Of a DNA stretch of 55,830 bases, positions 33,331 through 42,950 are shown one piece after another. A program made the position numbers and the translations under genes. The stretch covers positions 1 through 55,830 of the forward strand of contig JAJDWI010000023.1 of the NCBI GenBank assembly GCA_022825665.1, in the 5' to 3' direction. The first letter of the stretch is position 1. Each line of letters opens with the position of its first letter. The DNA comes from Candidatus Poribacteria bacterium (GTDB taxonomy: Bacteria; Poribacteria; WGA-4E; WGA-3G). The notes under the pieces are model-generated. The model did not search any database and was not told the origin of the DNA. It was given only the letters and a program-made list of their open reading frames with translations.

Positions 33331-34615
33331 ATTAGAGTGTCTCCTTAGTTACTTTTCAGATATATTAGCACAGGGTAGGTAAATTGACAAGATAGTTTAT
33401 ATCTGGCAGCAGAACCCTTCAGTTATCAATATTAATCCTTCTTCTGTAGGAGCGATTTTTTATTTTTGCATTTTTTGTCTGAATCGCTTGAACTGTCTGA
33501 ATCACTGAAGGCACGGAAGACGCGGAAAACACTGAAGGTGCTACGATATATCTGTCGTGCGTTGTAGTTGTGGTTGTCATTAAGCGAAAACAGATTGAAG
33601 TCTTAAATGTAAGAGGCGCAATGAATTGCGCGACTACAAACGGATCATTGTGTTGATTTATAATCATGTGGATATCCATATTGATGTATTTATGGTTGCA
33701 GTGCATGTTTCGACATACAAGTGTTAGAAGATGTCCTATTATGAATTAAATTGCTTTGAAAAAAACGCACTAAAAAAGGCTGTTTTTTGCACATTGGTGC
33801 GTTTTGGTTTTCGGGGTTATGCCAGTCTGGAACTGGGTTTATAGGGTGGTACGATATTTTTGGAATTTTCATTTTGGTGCGTTTTTCCTTTTCAGTATTT
33901 TTTCATATTCAGTCGTTAATATTCGGATTACAATAAAAATAAAGGAATTATATTTGTCTGTCAGTGTCCATGTCGGAGGTCGCTTTGCTCGCTCCGACCT
34001 ATGGAATAAATTACAAAAAAAATCATTTCGAAATGATGTTATAGTTTAACGGATGGTGGTATATGAAGTGAAATTAATCATGAGAGTGGAACAATATATA
34101 TCCAATATGTTTTATGTAGTTTTCAGAATTTTAGTTTGTCTGAACCAGGATTTTCAGGATTATAGGATTTTCAGGATAAGAGGTCGATTCTACAGCGGAA
34201 GACTTTATTTTCAAGATCATAAGATTAGAAAAATAAGAAAATGTCAACGCTTTTTGGCGGTGTTTCATCCCAAAACAAAGCATTGGGTTTTCACACCGCA
34301 ACGTTTGGTAAACAGAATTTTGCTTGTTATTGATCTATAAATATGATATTATATAGGTAACATACAACTTAGTACTGTAGAATACTACTCAGAAGTATTT
34401 TGCAAATTTAACATCCTGTATTAATGTTCAATGTAAAGTGTTTATTTTTAGTGTAATTATTGCATATAATCGCATCAAGGTATTTGTATTTGCAGCGTCA
34501 ACAAATTATACCTATCCCGCAGGTTTAATCATAACAATAGACGTATTAAGCGGGACAATATTAAGGAGAGGCATTCGTTAGCCTAAGGGCTTCCGTTTAT
34601 TTGCTATAAACTAAA
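33331..34615. repeat. Long intergenic region with repeat modules
   Basis: No credible gene in 1285 bp. Features seen: the GCGC-palindrome unit (33609-33642); an AACGCAC/GTGCGTT inverted pair (33764-33770 and 33797-33803), with further GGTGCGTTTT copies near 33885; a CGGAGGTCGCTTTGCTCG unit (33971-34004) shared with 12485; a CAGGATTTTCAGGATT-type unit (34138-34180); and a CCCGC/GCGGG pair (34518-34553). Possible -10 sites lie at 34342 and 34465, without good -35 hexamers. The 34.3-34.6 kb part presumably carries the promoter of the DUF1501 gene. Confidence 0.6.
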
Positions 34616-35923
34616 ATGAGATCAGGAATATGGGTACCCGAATACGATACACCTGAATTATGGCATAAAGAGATTTCCAGACGTAGTTTTTTCAAATATG
34701 GAGTCGGTAGTTTTCTGGGTCTTGTAGCAATGCAGCACTTTGGTACTACTGGCAATGCCCAGTTAGAAAATGTAATACCGAGTGCCAAACGTTGTATCGT
34801 TATGTTTATGAGTGGCGGTCCAAGTCAGTTAGATACATTTGATCCGAAAGATCAATCGGAAAAAAATAGCGGTCCATTCCTTCCAATACCTACAAGTGTT
34901 AATGGTATTCAGATATCAGAACACCTACCAAATGTAGCGGAACAAGCGCATCATCTTTCCATTATTCGTTCAATGGTATCTCGTGAAGGTAATCATGAAC
35001 GTGCTCGTTATCTATTACATACTGGTTATGCTCCAGGGGGTGCTGTTAGACACCCAACAATAGGCTCATTGACATCATATTATCTTGACGATGATGAATC
35101 TAAACTACCGAGTTGTGTGAATATCAATTCTCCGACATATTCTGCTGGCTTTCTTGGTGCTGCTCACGATCCATTTATGGTAAATAATCCGATGAAACCG
35201 GTAGATGACATATCCTATCCTGCACAAATGGACACACGTCGATTTCGCGAACGTCTGAAAATGTTAAAGAACCTTGAAAAAGACTTTATTTCTAATCGCT
35301 CAGGGTTAGGCACAGAAACCCATGAAGCCATATACAAAAAAGCTGATGAACTAATCAATTCTCCCAAGATTAAAGCATTTGAACTTGATGAAGAACCTGA
35401 AGAGGTTAAAAAAGCTTATGGTATGAATAGGTTTGGACAAGGGTGTTTAATGGCAAGAAGGCTTATTGAGTCTGGTGTTAAATTCGTTGAAATTACACTT
35501 GATGGATGGGATACTCACGAAAATAACTTTGAAAGAACAAAAGAACTTCTTGATATTGTTGATCCAGCCTATGCCATGTTGTTAAAAGACTTAAGTGACC
35601 GTGATCTTCTTGATGAAACTATCGTTTTATGGCTTGGAGAATTCGGTAGAACTCCGAAAATAAATCAGAATGATGGTCGTGATCATCACCCGAATGGGTG
35701 GTCTGCTGTAATTGCCGGTGGTGGTATGCGAGGTGGACAAGTGATAGGTAGTACCAACGAAGATGGAAGCAAAGTTGTTTCCGCTCCAGTTGGAGTCCCT
35801 GACCTATTTGCTTCTATGTGCTTCGCTTTGGGAATTGACTATCAAGAAGAGAATATATCTCGTTCTGGACGTCCCATACGTGTTGTCAATGATGGCAATA
35901 TAATTGAAGAACTGTTTGTTTAA
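34616..35923 (+). CDS. DUF1501 protein with twin-arginine signal
   Basis: A 435-residue DUF1501 protein, an alkaline-phosphatase/sulfatase-like fold common in Planctomycetes and Poribacteria. Near the N-terminus, SRRSFFKYG then a hydrophobic stretch FLGLVAMQHFG is a twin-arginine (Tat) signal, so it is exported folded. Family phrases include MFMSGGPSQLDTFDPK, LTGxAPGG-like HTGYAPGGAVRHP, EITLDGWDTHENNF, VLWLGEFGRTPKINQNDGRDHHP and AGGGMRGGQVIGSTNEDG. The GRDHHP segment carries likely metal ligands. DUF1501 genes usually pair with a DUF1549/DUF1553 cytochrome-like gene; none is present here. Biochemical function is unproven. Confidence 0.88.
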   Translation: MRSGIWVPEYDTPELWHKEISRRSFFKYGVGSFLGLVAMQHFGTTGNAQLENVIPSAKRCIVMFMSGGPSQLDTFDPKDQSEKNSGPFLPIPTSVNGIQISEHLPNVAEQAHHLSIIRSMVSREGNHERARYLLHTGYAPGGAVRHPTIGSLTSYYLDDDESKLPSCVNINSPTYSAGFLGAAHDPFMVNNPMKPVDDISYPAQMDTRRFRERLKMLKNLEKDFISNRSGLGTETHEAIYKKADELINSPKIKAFELDEEPEEVKKAYGMNRFGQGCLMARRLIESGVKFVEITLDGWDTHENNFERTKELLDIVDPAYAMLLKDLSDRDLLDETIVLWLGEFGRTPKINQNDGRDHHPNGWSAVIAGGGMRGGQVIGSTNEDGSKVVSAPVGVPDLFASMCFALGIDYQEENISRSGRPIRVVNDGNIIEELFV

Positions 35924-36057
35924 CAACCGTTTAAATTGAAGTCTATTTATTAGAATTCATTACAGGTTTTAATTCAAATAGTTAATATGATTCGGTTCTT
36001 GTTTGAGTTCCTTGTGAAGCGTATAATCAAAGGACAGTTACCATTTAGGTTGTCATA

Positions 36058-36621
36058 ATGCGGGTCATTTCTGGCAAATATAAAGGTAGACGTTTGGTAA
36101 CACCAAAAGACTTGTCTGTACGACCAACAAGTGATCGAGTCAAAGAGTCTGTTTTTAGTATAATAAATCATAAAGTTCAGAAATCCAATTTTTTTGACCT
36201 TTGTTCTGGTACAGGTAACATGGGTATTGAAGCACTTAGCAGAGGTGCAGATAAGGTTACCTTTTTGGATCATAATAGAAAATGTCACAGATTGATTGAA
36301 ATGAATCTTACGAAGTGTGGTTTAGATAAGAAAAGTCCACAGATGAAACTGATTCACAATGGCATTGAGCATGGTATCGCAATTCTAAAGAAGTCTTCTG
36401 AGTTATATGATCTCATCTATTTTGATCCACCCTATGATGCTGGACTTTACACAAAAGGTCTCTCTTATATCTCGGATGCAGAATTACTTGAACCCACAGG
36501 GTTAGTTATAGTAGAACACGATAAGAGTACCGATTTACCTGATAATGTCGGGTTACTTATCCGAGATAGGCAAAAGCGATATGGAAACACACACGTAACC
36601 TTTTTTTGTCATAAGAACTAA
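36058..36621 (+). CDS. rsmD: 16S rRNA (guanine966-N2)-methyltransferase RsmD
   Basis: A 187-residue RsmD. VISGKYKGRRL and VRPTSDRVKESVFSI are the conserved N-terminal region, FDLCSGTGNMGIEALSRGA (about residues 45-63) binds S-adenosylmethionine and FDPPYD is the catalytic N-methyltransferase motif. It methylates one guanine of 16S rRNA in the small subunit. It is a stand-alone plus-strand gene with only a weak ribosome binding site. Confidence 0.92.
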   Translation: MRVISGKYKGRRLVTPKDLSVRPTSDRVKESVFSIINHKVQKSNFFDLCSGTGNMGIEALSRGADKVTFLDHNRKCHRLIEMNLTKCGLDKKSPQMKLIHNGIEHGIAILKKSSELYDLIYFDPPYDAGLYTKGLSYISDAELLEPTGLVIVEHDKSTDLPDNVGLLIRDRQKRYGNTHVTFFCHKN

Positions 36622-36932
36622 TCACAAATTTGAATGTGGACTAAGATGTGTGTTTTCAACAAAGATATTGAATTACAGTTTATATTAGAATGTCTGTTAT
36701 TGCTATTGAATTATATGACATTCAGATGTAGACATATATGTTTCGTTAGCGAGCAAGCATAGTGTTGGAGAATCAATCTTATATGATGATTCCTACTATG
36801 AAATTGCTGATGTGTCATCATTCTATTTATTATGTTGCCCCTGTGCAAAAATAACATAAGGATGCACATCATATTATGGCATTGCGAATTGATATGAATA
36901 TGTCTGCAGCAGGAAACATAAGGAATAGGTGA
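36622..36932. other. Intergenic region without a gene
   Basis: 311 bp with no coding signal. A 7-bp inverted pair, TTATGTT and AACATAA (about 36830-36860), might be an operator or stem, and AAGGAATAGG just before 36933 is the ribosome binding site of the glycosidase gene. Nothing else recognised. Confidence 0.5.
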
Positions 36933-39554
36933 ATGAAACTTGACGATTTAGGCATTTCGCGGCGCGGGAAAAATGTCGTTTTAAACCATCAACAATATCA
37001 AATTGAATATAATTTAGGAAAAGGAACATGGAACTATAACGATAAAACTGGAAAGACAATTATCAAAAATGGTTTCACACAAATTAGTCTCACAGATGGC
37101 ACCATATTAAAAACTCTCAATTCTGGTTATCGCGAATTTCATAATGAACCCGTACAAACTGACGAATTTGGAAGTTTCTATACCTTAAAGTTTACTTATG
37201 AAACCGTAGATACTAACAAACAAAAGCATAAATCCAAGAAAACAAGTAATTCAAAACAGGAATTAGTTGATAACGGTCCACATACACAAGATTCCGATGA
37301 TGCTCAGCAAAACACCATTAAAAAAAATGATGGTGTTGGCAGAGAATCTAGTATCCGTATACATACATATCTCACCTGTTATGCGGATCATCCGTATATT
37401 CTATTGAAAGTGGGTGTTGAAAATAAAGGACGGACACCAATTTGTCTATCAAACATCACACTTATAGATATATCATCTCAACATGGATCACTACAGTTAG
37501 GTAGTCACCCCACCCAATACAATCTACTTCTCAAGATGCCTCCAATATCTCCGAATACAAGTGTACGTCATAAAATCTATGATGGATTTAGTTTGGACGG
37601 GGAAAAAACGATACAACCTTGTCAAGACGGAATTTTACATGATGCTGATAGTAATAAATCATTCATGTTTGGGTTTATTACTTCAGATAAATTGTGGCCC
37701 CGGATTCAATTAGGATATCAGGTGTCAAAACGAAAATCACAACAAGGTTTGACAGCATGGTCGCTATATCATGATTGTGAAGACATAGAATGTCAAACAG
37801 GTGAAGAAATTACATCTGAGATTGGTTATCTTGATTTTTCTGAAGATGCACACTCAACCTATAAACGTTATGCTGAACGTCTCGCTGAGAACCAACTCAA
37901 CCCGGCGCAAGAAAAAAGCACAAACACATCCTCTCAACCTAATTATCAACAGCATGTTTTTAGCGGATGGAGTTTTACATCAAATAATATAAATGGTAAG
38001 CTTGGTGAGAAAACTATCAATGAACAAATTAATGCAATATCAAAAAGCCATCTATTGAAACAAACTTCTGATAATGGAATGGATTACATTCATTTGGAAA
38101 GTGGTTGGCAATCAATTCCTGGTAACTTGACGTTGAATAAGGATAGTTTCCCTGGAGGAATGTTACCCGTTGTTGATCAGATACACAAGAGTGGATTTAG
38201 TGCTGGAATATGTATAGATCCATTTGCAATTGATTCCAATACTGATTTGGTACAAAAATATCCAGAAGTGTGTCTCCGCAATAAAAGTGGTGAAAAGACA
38301 AAATCAACGGGTGAAAAACCATCCGATTCTAAGCGTAAACAACCAATTGAAGTCCATCTTCCCGGTAGAGATTCTGCCCTCGCGATATTAGATGTATCCC
38401 ATCCGAAATCGCAAAAACATGTTAGAAAAGTATTTAAACAGATTATTGATGAATGGAAATATGACTTTATCAAGGTTGATTTATCCAGTTATACGAGTGG
38501 GATGATGTCAGTTGCACAAAAAGCAGAATGGCACGAAAACTCACTTACATCAACTGAATTATATCGTAAAGCTGTCTGTTTATTGAAAGAGATAGTTGAT
38601 AGTACAGATAGAGATATTCTTCTTGCAGGATATAACATCATAGAGTGTGCCAGCATGGGAAGTTTTCTGCTAAATTACCCATTATTACGTCAGAAATATG
38701 TAGAAAACAGTGATTCATGGCACCACCAAAATGGAACAAAGCATAGAATATGTCGCTATACTGAATATTTAAACACCCCAACCACTGTGTGGAATCAAAT
38801 ATTTGGAGATTTATGTATTGATGAACCTCGTCCTGTTAATGAGGCAATCGTTGAGATGACAGCAGCAGCATTGAGTGGTAATTCCATTTTATGTGTGAAT
38901 ACACCGTCATCTTTATCTGTACATAGGGCAGAATTAATGGCAAAGTTATTTCCACTTTCAGGTGATGGGGCAAGATCTGTTGATCGATATGACGAACCTT
39001 TCCCACGAATCTGGCATTTACCCATTGAGACATCACGAGAATCATGGGATATACTTGGTGTATTTAATTGGAAGGACCAACAAGATGATGTTCATATTGA
39101 TATAGAATCTATTGGTCTTCAACCTGAAAAAACCTACCATGTCCACGATTTTTGGATGCGTCAATATGTAGGTGTCGTTTCAAAAAATGTAACACTTATT
39201 AATATTGCTCCGCGGTCAGCAAAGTTGCTTTGCTTCAGAGAGGAACAACAAACTCCTCAGTTGCTTTCCACTGATATTCATTATACACAAGGGAGTGTTG
39301 AGATTCTGTCAGCAGGCTGGGATAATCATAGTCAAAGTTATCTCATTATATGCCAACCACTACGTCAGTCTGTAGGTTCATTATTCCTACATGTGCCTGA
39401 GAGTTTTATTCCTATTGGTGTATCTGCATTTGGCGGAGAATATCAATATACTTGGAACAAACCGATATACCAGTTAACTTTTCATGCATCCGAATCATTG
39501 ATACATGCCAGTATTCAATTTGCTAAGACGACTGGTGGTTCACGTAAATCATGA
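36933..39554 (+). CDS. GH36-like alpha-galactosidase/raffinose-synthase-type glycosidase
   Basis: An 873-residue protein with the three-part layout of glycoside hydrolase family 36: an N-terminal beta-sandwich (about 1-330), a TIM barrel (about 340-720; FSGWSFTSN, MDYIHLESGWQ, GFSAGICIDPFAI, LDVSHPKSQKHV) and a C-terminal beta domain. FIKVDLSS near residue 513 corresponds to the nucleophile Asp strand. The expected acid/base Asp motif is not obvious, so activity is uncertain. A lysine/serine-rich, low-complexity insert lies near 85-130. No signal peptide, so it would act in the cytoplasm. AAGGAATAGG precedes the ATG. Confidence 0.75.
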   Translation: MKLDDLGISRRGKNVVLNHQQYQIEYNLGKGTWNYNDKTGKTIIKNGFTQISLTDGTILKTLNSGYREFHNEPVQTDEFGSFYTLKFTYETVDTNKQKHKSKKTSNSKQELVDNGPHTQDSDDAQQNTIKKNDGVGRESSIRIHTYLTCYADHPYILLKVGVENKGRTPICLSNITLIDISSQHGSLQLGSHPTQYNLLLKMPPISPNTSVRHKIYDGFSLDGEKTIQPCQDGILHDADSNKSFMFGFITSDKLWPRIQLGYQVSKRKSQQGLTAWSLYHDCEDIECQTGEEITSEIGYLDFSEDAHSTYKRYAERLAENQLNPAQEKSTNTSSQPNYQQHVFSGWSFTSNNINGKLGEKTINEQINAISKSHLLKQTSDNGMDYIHLESGWQSIPGNLTLNKDSFPGGMLPVVDQIHKSGFSAGICIDPFAIDSNTDLVQKYPEVCLRNKSGEKTKSTGEKPSDSKRKQPIEVHLPGRDSALAILDVSHPKSQKHVRKVFKQIIDEWKYDFIKVDLSSYTSGMMSVAQKAEWHENSLTSTELYRKAVCLLKEIVDSTDRDILLAGYNIIECASMGSFLLNYPLLRQKYVENSDSWHHQNGTKHRICRYTEYLNTPTTVWNQIFGDLCIDEPRPVNEAIVEMTAAALSGNSILCVNTPSSLSVHRAELMAKLFPLSGDGARSVDRYDEPFPRIWHLPIETSRESWDILGVFNWKDQQDDVHIDIESIGLQPEKTYHVHDFWMRQYVGVVSKNVTLINIAPRSAKLLCFREEQQTPQLLSTDIHYTQGSVEILSAGWDNHSQSYLIICQPLRQSVGSLFLHVPESFIPIGVSAFGGEYQYTWNKPIYQLTFHASESLIHASIQFAKTTGGSRKS

Positions 39555-39598
39555 ATATCATCAATATCATAGGTTACAATTATTTTTAGGAATATCTT

Positions 39599-39734
39599 AT
39601 ACCATTTCTAATAAGTACAGTCTCATTATGAGAGTCTGTAATTCGCTATTAGGTGAAGAATGTAAGAGGCGCAATGAATTGCGCGACTACAAACGCGTTT
39701 TTTGTAATAAGAAGTTATTATTTAGAAATGGTAT
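39599..39734. mobile_element. Miniature inverted-repeat element (MITE-like), 136 bp
   Basis: Terminal inverted repeats ATACCATTTCTAA (39599-39611) and its exact complement (39722-39734) enclose 110 bp containing the GCGC-palindrome unit (39661-39700). No coding capacity. The same terminal sequence, TATACCATTTCTAA, recurs at 55471-55484 next to another GCGC-palindrome unit, so the family is present at least twice. No autonomous partner with this terminus is in the window; the IS982 termini differ. Confidence 0.6.
39661..39700 (+). repeat. GCGC-palindrome repeat unit, four copies in the window
   Basis: About 40 bp with a perfect stem GCGCAAT-GA-ATTGCGC, flanked by GTAAGAG and GACTACAAACG. Other copies: 12560-12599 (plus, one base changed in the loop region), 33609-33642 (plus) and 55438-55473 (minus). 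The copies at 12.56 and 55.4 kb also share a TCCTTAAATTGACGCTTA tail. All lie between genes. Confidence 0.75.
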
Positions 39735-39779
39735 TAGTTAGGTATTCTTATCTGTGAATAATACATTGCCAATAATACA

Positions 39780-40757
39780 ATGAATATTAAAAAAAAGATA
39801 GCAATTGAAGCGGTACTTAAGGCAGGTGAATTATGTCAACAGGTACAAGCAGAAATGGTCTCTTCGGATACTATTCAAAAAAGTGACCGTAGTCCAGTTA
39901 CAATTGCAGATTATGGATCTCAAGCTCTGATATGTAAAGCAATTGCAGATGCATTTCCTTATGATACTGTTGTTGCAGAAGAAAACTCACAGTCTTTAAA
40001 ACAGAATACACCACTTTTGGAAAGGGTTACTGATTATGTTACTAATTTCCTATCCGTAGAATCACAACAACAGGATAATATTACTTCACGTGATGTCTGT
40101 GATTGGATTGATCTTGGAGATGGAGAAATTGGTGACGGTTTCTGGACACTCGATCCTATTGATGGTACAAAAGGCTTTCTGAGACAGGATCAATACGCGA
40201 TTGCATTAGCATGGATAGTTGATGGTGAAGTCCAACTTGGGGTTTTGGGGTGTCCCAATCTTCCGCAACAATTAGATGATCCTAATCCAGAACGTGGATG
40301 TTTGTTTGTTGCTGTTCGTGGGGAAGGCACATCTATCTATACACTTAAGGGAAAACCGATAAGAGAGATATGTGTTTCTGAAAAAGCGTCGCGTTTAGCT
40401 GAGAGTTTTGAATCAACGCATGGTGATAGCACAACTCATAATAATATAGCAAAGAAACTTGGACTGAGTAATCCCCCAATTCAAATTGATAGTCAAGCAA
40501 AATACGGTATCGTTGCCCGTGGTGATGCCTCACTCTATATCCGACTACCAAATCCCACATATCCTGACTACCGAGAATGTATTTGGGATCATGCTGCAGG
40601 ACATATAGTAGTTGAGGAGGCAGGGGGTAGAGTAACTGATGCAAATGGTAGACCCCTCAACTATCTTAGTGGTAGACGTATGCAGGACAATCTCGGTGTT
40701 GTTGCGACAAACGGATCCTTACATGAACAAGTATTGTCAGTTTTGTCTACTATGTGA
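39780..40757 (+). CDS. 3'(2'),5'-bisphosphate nucleotidase-like, inositol monophosphatase family
   Basis: A 325-residue protein of the inositol-monophosphatase superfamily, closest to HAL2/CysQ-type PAP phosphatases. Metal-site motifs are VVAEENS (near residue 62), WTLDPIDGTKGFLR (near residue 121) and WDHAAGHIVVEEAGG (near residue 269). These enzymes remove the 3' phosphate from PAP, the by-product of sulfotransferases; one such gene lies at 3477. No clear ribosome binding site is seen before the ATG. Confidence 0.85.
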   Translation: MNIKKKIAIEAVLKAGELCQQVQAEMVSSDTIQKSDRSPVTIADYGSQALICKAIADAFPYDTVVAEENSQSLKQNTPLLERVTDYVTNFLSVESQQQDNITSRDVCDWIDLGDGEIGDGFWTLDPIDGTKGFLRQDQYAIALAWIVDGEVQLGVLGCPNLPQQLDDPNPERGCLFVAVRGEGTSIYTLKGKPIREICVSEKASRLAESFESTHGDSTTHNNIAKKLGLSNPPIQIDSQAKYGIVARGDASLYIRLPNPTYPDYRECIWDHAAGHIVVEEAGGRVTDANGRPLNYLSGRRMQDNLGVVATNGSLHEQVLSVLSTM

Positions 40758-40789
40758 ACAGAATAATTGGATAATGTAAAGGAGTTTAT

Positions 40790-41755
40790 ATGAAAGCAGG
40801 TCGAATTGTTGCTCCGTATCAGATAGAAATAATTGATATTGATAAACCGAATCTTGATGACTATCCAGATGGTACAGTTCAAATTAAAACATTGCATAGT
40901 GCTATCTGTGGAAGTGATATGCCGCATTTTGTGTTGGAACAAATAGAAGAAAGATACCCAATGGGAAATGGTCTGTCAATACACGAAGCAATTGGTGTTG
41001 TCACAGATAGTAAATCAGATAAATTTCAGGTAGGAGACGAAGTCCTTGCTCTTCCGCGTCATATTGGTGGTTGTGCTGAATACTTTCTATCCCATGAGAC
41101 TGTAACTACTCCGTTGGTAGATTTTCACCGAAAAGACTGTATTTTAATGTCACAACCGCTTGGAACAGTTGTGTGGGCATGTCGGAAGTTAGGGAACCTA
41201 CTCAATCTTGATGTTGTAATCATCGGACAAGGACCGATGGGACTGCTCTTTACGAGCATGATAAGCAACTTAGGTGCAAGAACGATTACCACTTCTGATT
41301 TAGTAGATTTCCGTCTTGAAGTATCCAAACAAATGCGTGCTACACATACCATAAATCCTGTGAATGAGGATATTGTAGCAGCAGTAAAAGAGGTTACTGA
41401 TGGTAGAATGGCTGACCTTGTAATTGAAGTCGTAGGTCATCAAACGGAGACGATTAATACATGCTTACAACTTCTGAAACGCGGCGGAACACTGCTTGCC
41501 TTCGGTGTGCCAGATGATGAGGTATATAATTTCCAATTCGCGGAATTCTTCAGAAAGAACATCCGATTCATCGGTTCTGTTGGTCCAGATGTTACGAATG
41601 ACTTTCCGTTAGCAATGGATATGATTGCCCAAGAGCGTATTGATGTTTCACCGATTATTACACATCATCTACCATTTACCGAAGCACAAAAAGGCTTTGA
41701 AATGGCACTGCACAAGAAGGATGAGGCTATCAAGATAGTGTTTGATTATCCGTAA
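40790..41755 (+). CDS. Zinc-type alcohol dehydrogenase family protein
   Basis: A 321-residue medium-chain dehydrogenase. AICGSDMPHF holds the likely catalytic-zinc Cys near residue 39, SIHEAIGVV the adjacent His-Glu pair, and VIIGQGPMGLLF the NAD(P)-binding loop. The four-Cys structural-zinc lobe typical of many members is missing. AAAGGAG lies upstream of the ATG and the gene starts 32 bp after the PAP-phosphatase-like gene, so the two may be co-transcribed. Substrate unknown. Confidence 0.85.
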   Translation: MKAGRIVAPYQIEIIDIDKPNLDDYPDGTVQIKTLHSAICGSDMPHFVLEQIEERYPMGNGLSIHEAIGVVTDSKSDKFQVGDEVLALPRHIGGCAEYFLSHETVTTPLVDFHRKDCILMSQPLGTVVWACRKLGNLLNLDVVIIGQGPMGLLFTSMISNLGARTITTSDLVDFRLEVSKQMRATHTINPVNEDIVAAVKEVTDGRMADLVIEVVGHQTETINTCLQLLKRGGTLLAFGVPDDEVYNFQFAEFFRKNIRFIGSVGPDVTNDFPLAMDMIAQERIDVSPIITHHLPFTEAQKGFEMALHKKDEAIKIVFDYP

Positions 41756-41841
41756 TGTTGCCTACATTGCAGAAAGCACTGCTTGGGACAGAACCTACTG
41801 AGATTGCAAGATTACGACACAACAGAGTGTTCCTACTACTT

Positions 41842-42891
41842 TTACAGCGGTAATTCAACAATACATTTTTCACGACTTGATTGATAAATCGCAAGGATAA
41901 TTTCTACTGCTTTGCGTCCTTCGCGACCGTCAACGAGATGTGAGGCATCGTGTTCAAGACCATTGATAAAGTTTTCCATCTGTCGTCTATGGTTTGCATT
42001 ATTGATTGCGCGAGGGTCGGATGCACCGCCACCAGTATCTGTCTGTTTGGCGAATTTTTCACGAATCTCAGCATCTTCTGGAAGTTCCGGATCAAATTTC
42101 CATTTGACTATATCCTCTTCTTCCAAGATTGCTGTGCCATTTGTGCCACAGATTTCAGTTTTCTTGAACATACCGGGATATGCAGCTGTTGTTCCTTCGA
42201 TGACACCTAATGCGCCGTTTTCAAATCGTAACGCAGCAGCAGCTACGTCTTCAACTTCTATACGTTCATGTGCTAAAGTATCAGTAAACGCTTGTACAGA
42301 TTTGACTGAACCCATGTAATATTGAAGTAGGTCGATAGCATGGATAGATTGATTCATTAGAGCACCGCCACCGTCGAGGTTCCAAGTACCACGCCAGCCT
42401 CCGCTGTCATAGTATTCTTGTGAACGATACCACTTGATATAGGCACTACCTAATGTTAATCGTCCGAACCGTCCGCTATCTATCGTTTCCTTTATGAGTT
42501 GTGCTCCCTCTGTAAAACGGGAATTGAATATGGCACATAGTCGTACATTTGCTTCATCACAGGCTTGGATTATTTCATCGCAACGTTGTAAAGTAATTTC
42601 CAAGGGTTTCTCAACAATAACATGTTTACCTGCTTCGGCAGCAGCAACTGCAGGTTCAAGATGTGCTCCACTCGGTGTACAAATACAAATGATATCAAGG
42701 TCATCTCGTTTGAGCATCTCATTGTAATCGGCATAACCTTCAACATTGTATCTATCAGTGAGTCGTTTTGCGTTGTCAGCATTGCGAGAACTCACAGCAA
42801 CTAACTGACCATGTTCTAAATCTGCAATTGCTGCGGAATGAAAATCAGAAATCATACCGCAACCGATAATACCAAAACCGTATGTTTTCAT
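41842..42891 (-). CDS. Gfo/Idh/MocA family oxidoreductase
   Basis: A 349-residue member of the same family as the gene at 4243. Rossmann loop IGCGMISDFHSAAI near residue 9; CTPSGAHLEPAVAA; VEKPLEITLQRCD, carrying the catalytic Lys near residue 96; and a C-terminal substrate domain with GGALMNQSIHAIDLLQYYMG. GGAATT lies before the ATG. It is convergent with the dehydrogenase upstream (86-bp gap) and divergent from the TPR gene. Substrate probably a sugar or inositol derivative, not assignable. Confidence 0.9.
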   Translation of the reverse strand: MKTYGFGIIGCGMISDFHSAAIADLEHGQLVAVSSRNADNAKRLTDRYNVEGYADYNEMLKRDDLDIICICTPSGAHLEPAVAAAEAGKHVIVEKPLEITLQRCDEIIQACDEANVRLCAIFNSRFTEGAQLIKETIDSGRFGRLTLGSAYIKWYRSQEYYDSGGWRGTWNLDGGGALMNQSIHAIDLLQYYMGSVKSVQAFTDTLAHERIEVEDVAAAALRFENGALGVIEGTTAAYPGMFKKTEICGTNGTAILEEEDIVKWKFDPELPEDAEIREKFAKQTDTGGGASDPRAINNANHRRQMENFINGLEHDASHLVDGREGRKAVEIILAIYQSSREKCIVELPL

Positions 42892-42950
42892 ATTGTGTTA
42901 ATTCCTTTTGTGTACTAAATCTTCTATAAAGTAAATATTTCAGTTATATT

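Noticed and set aside
33419-34340. Short open frames in the 33.3-34.6 kb gap
   Set aside because: They cover known repeat modules, lack start signals and show no domain.
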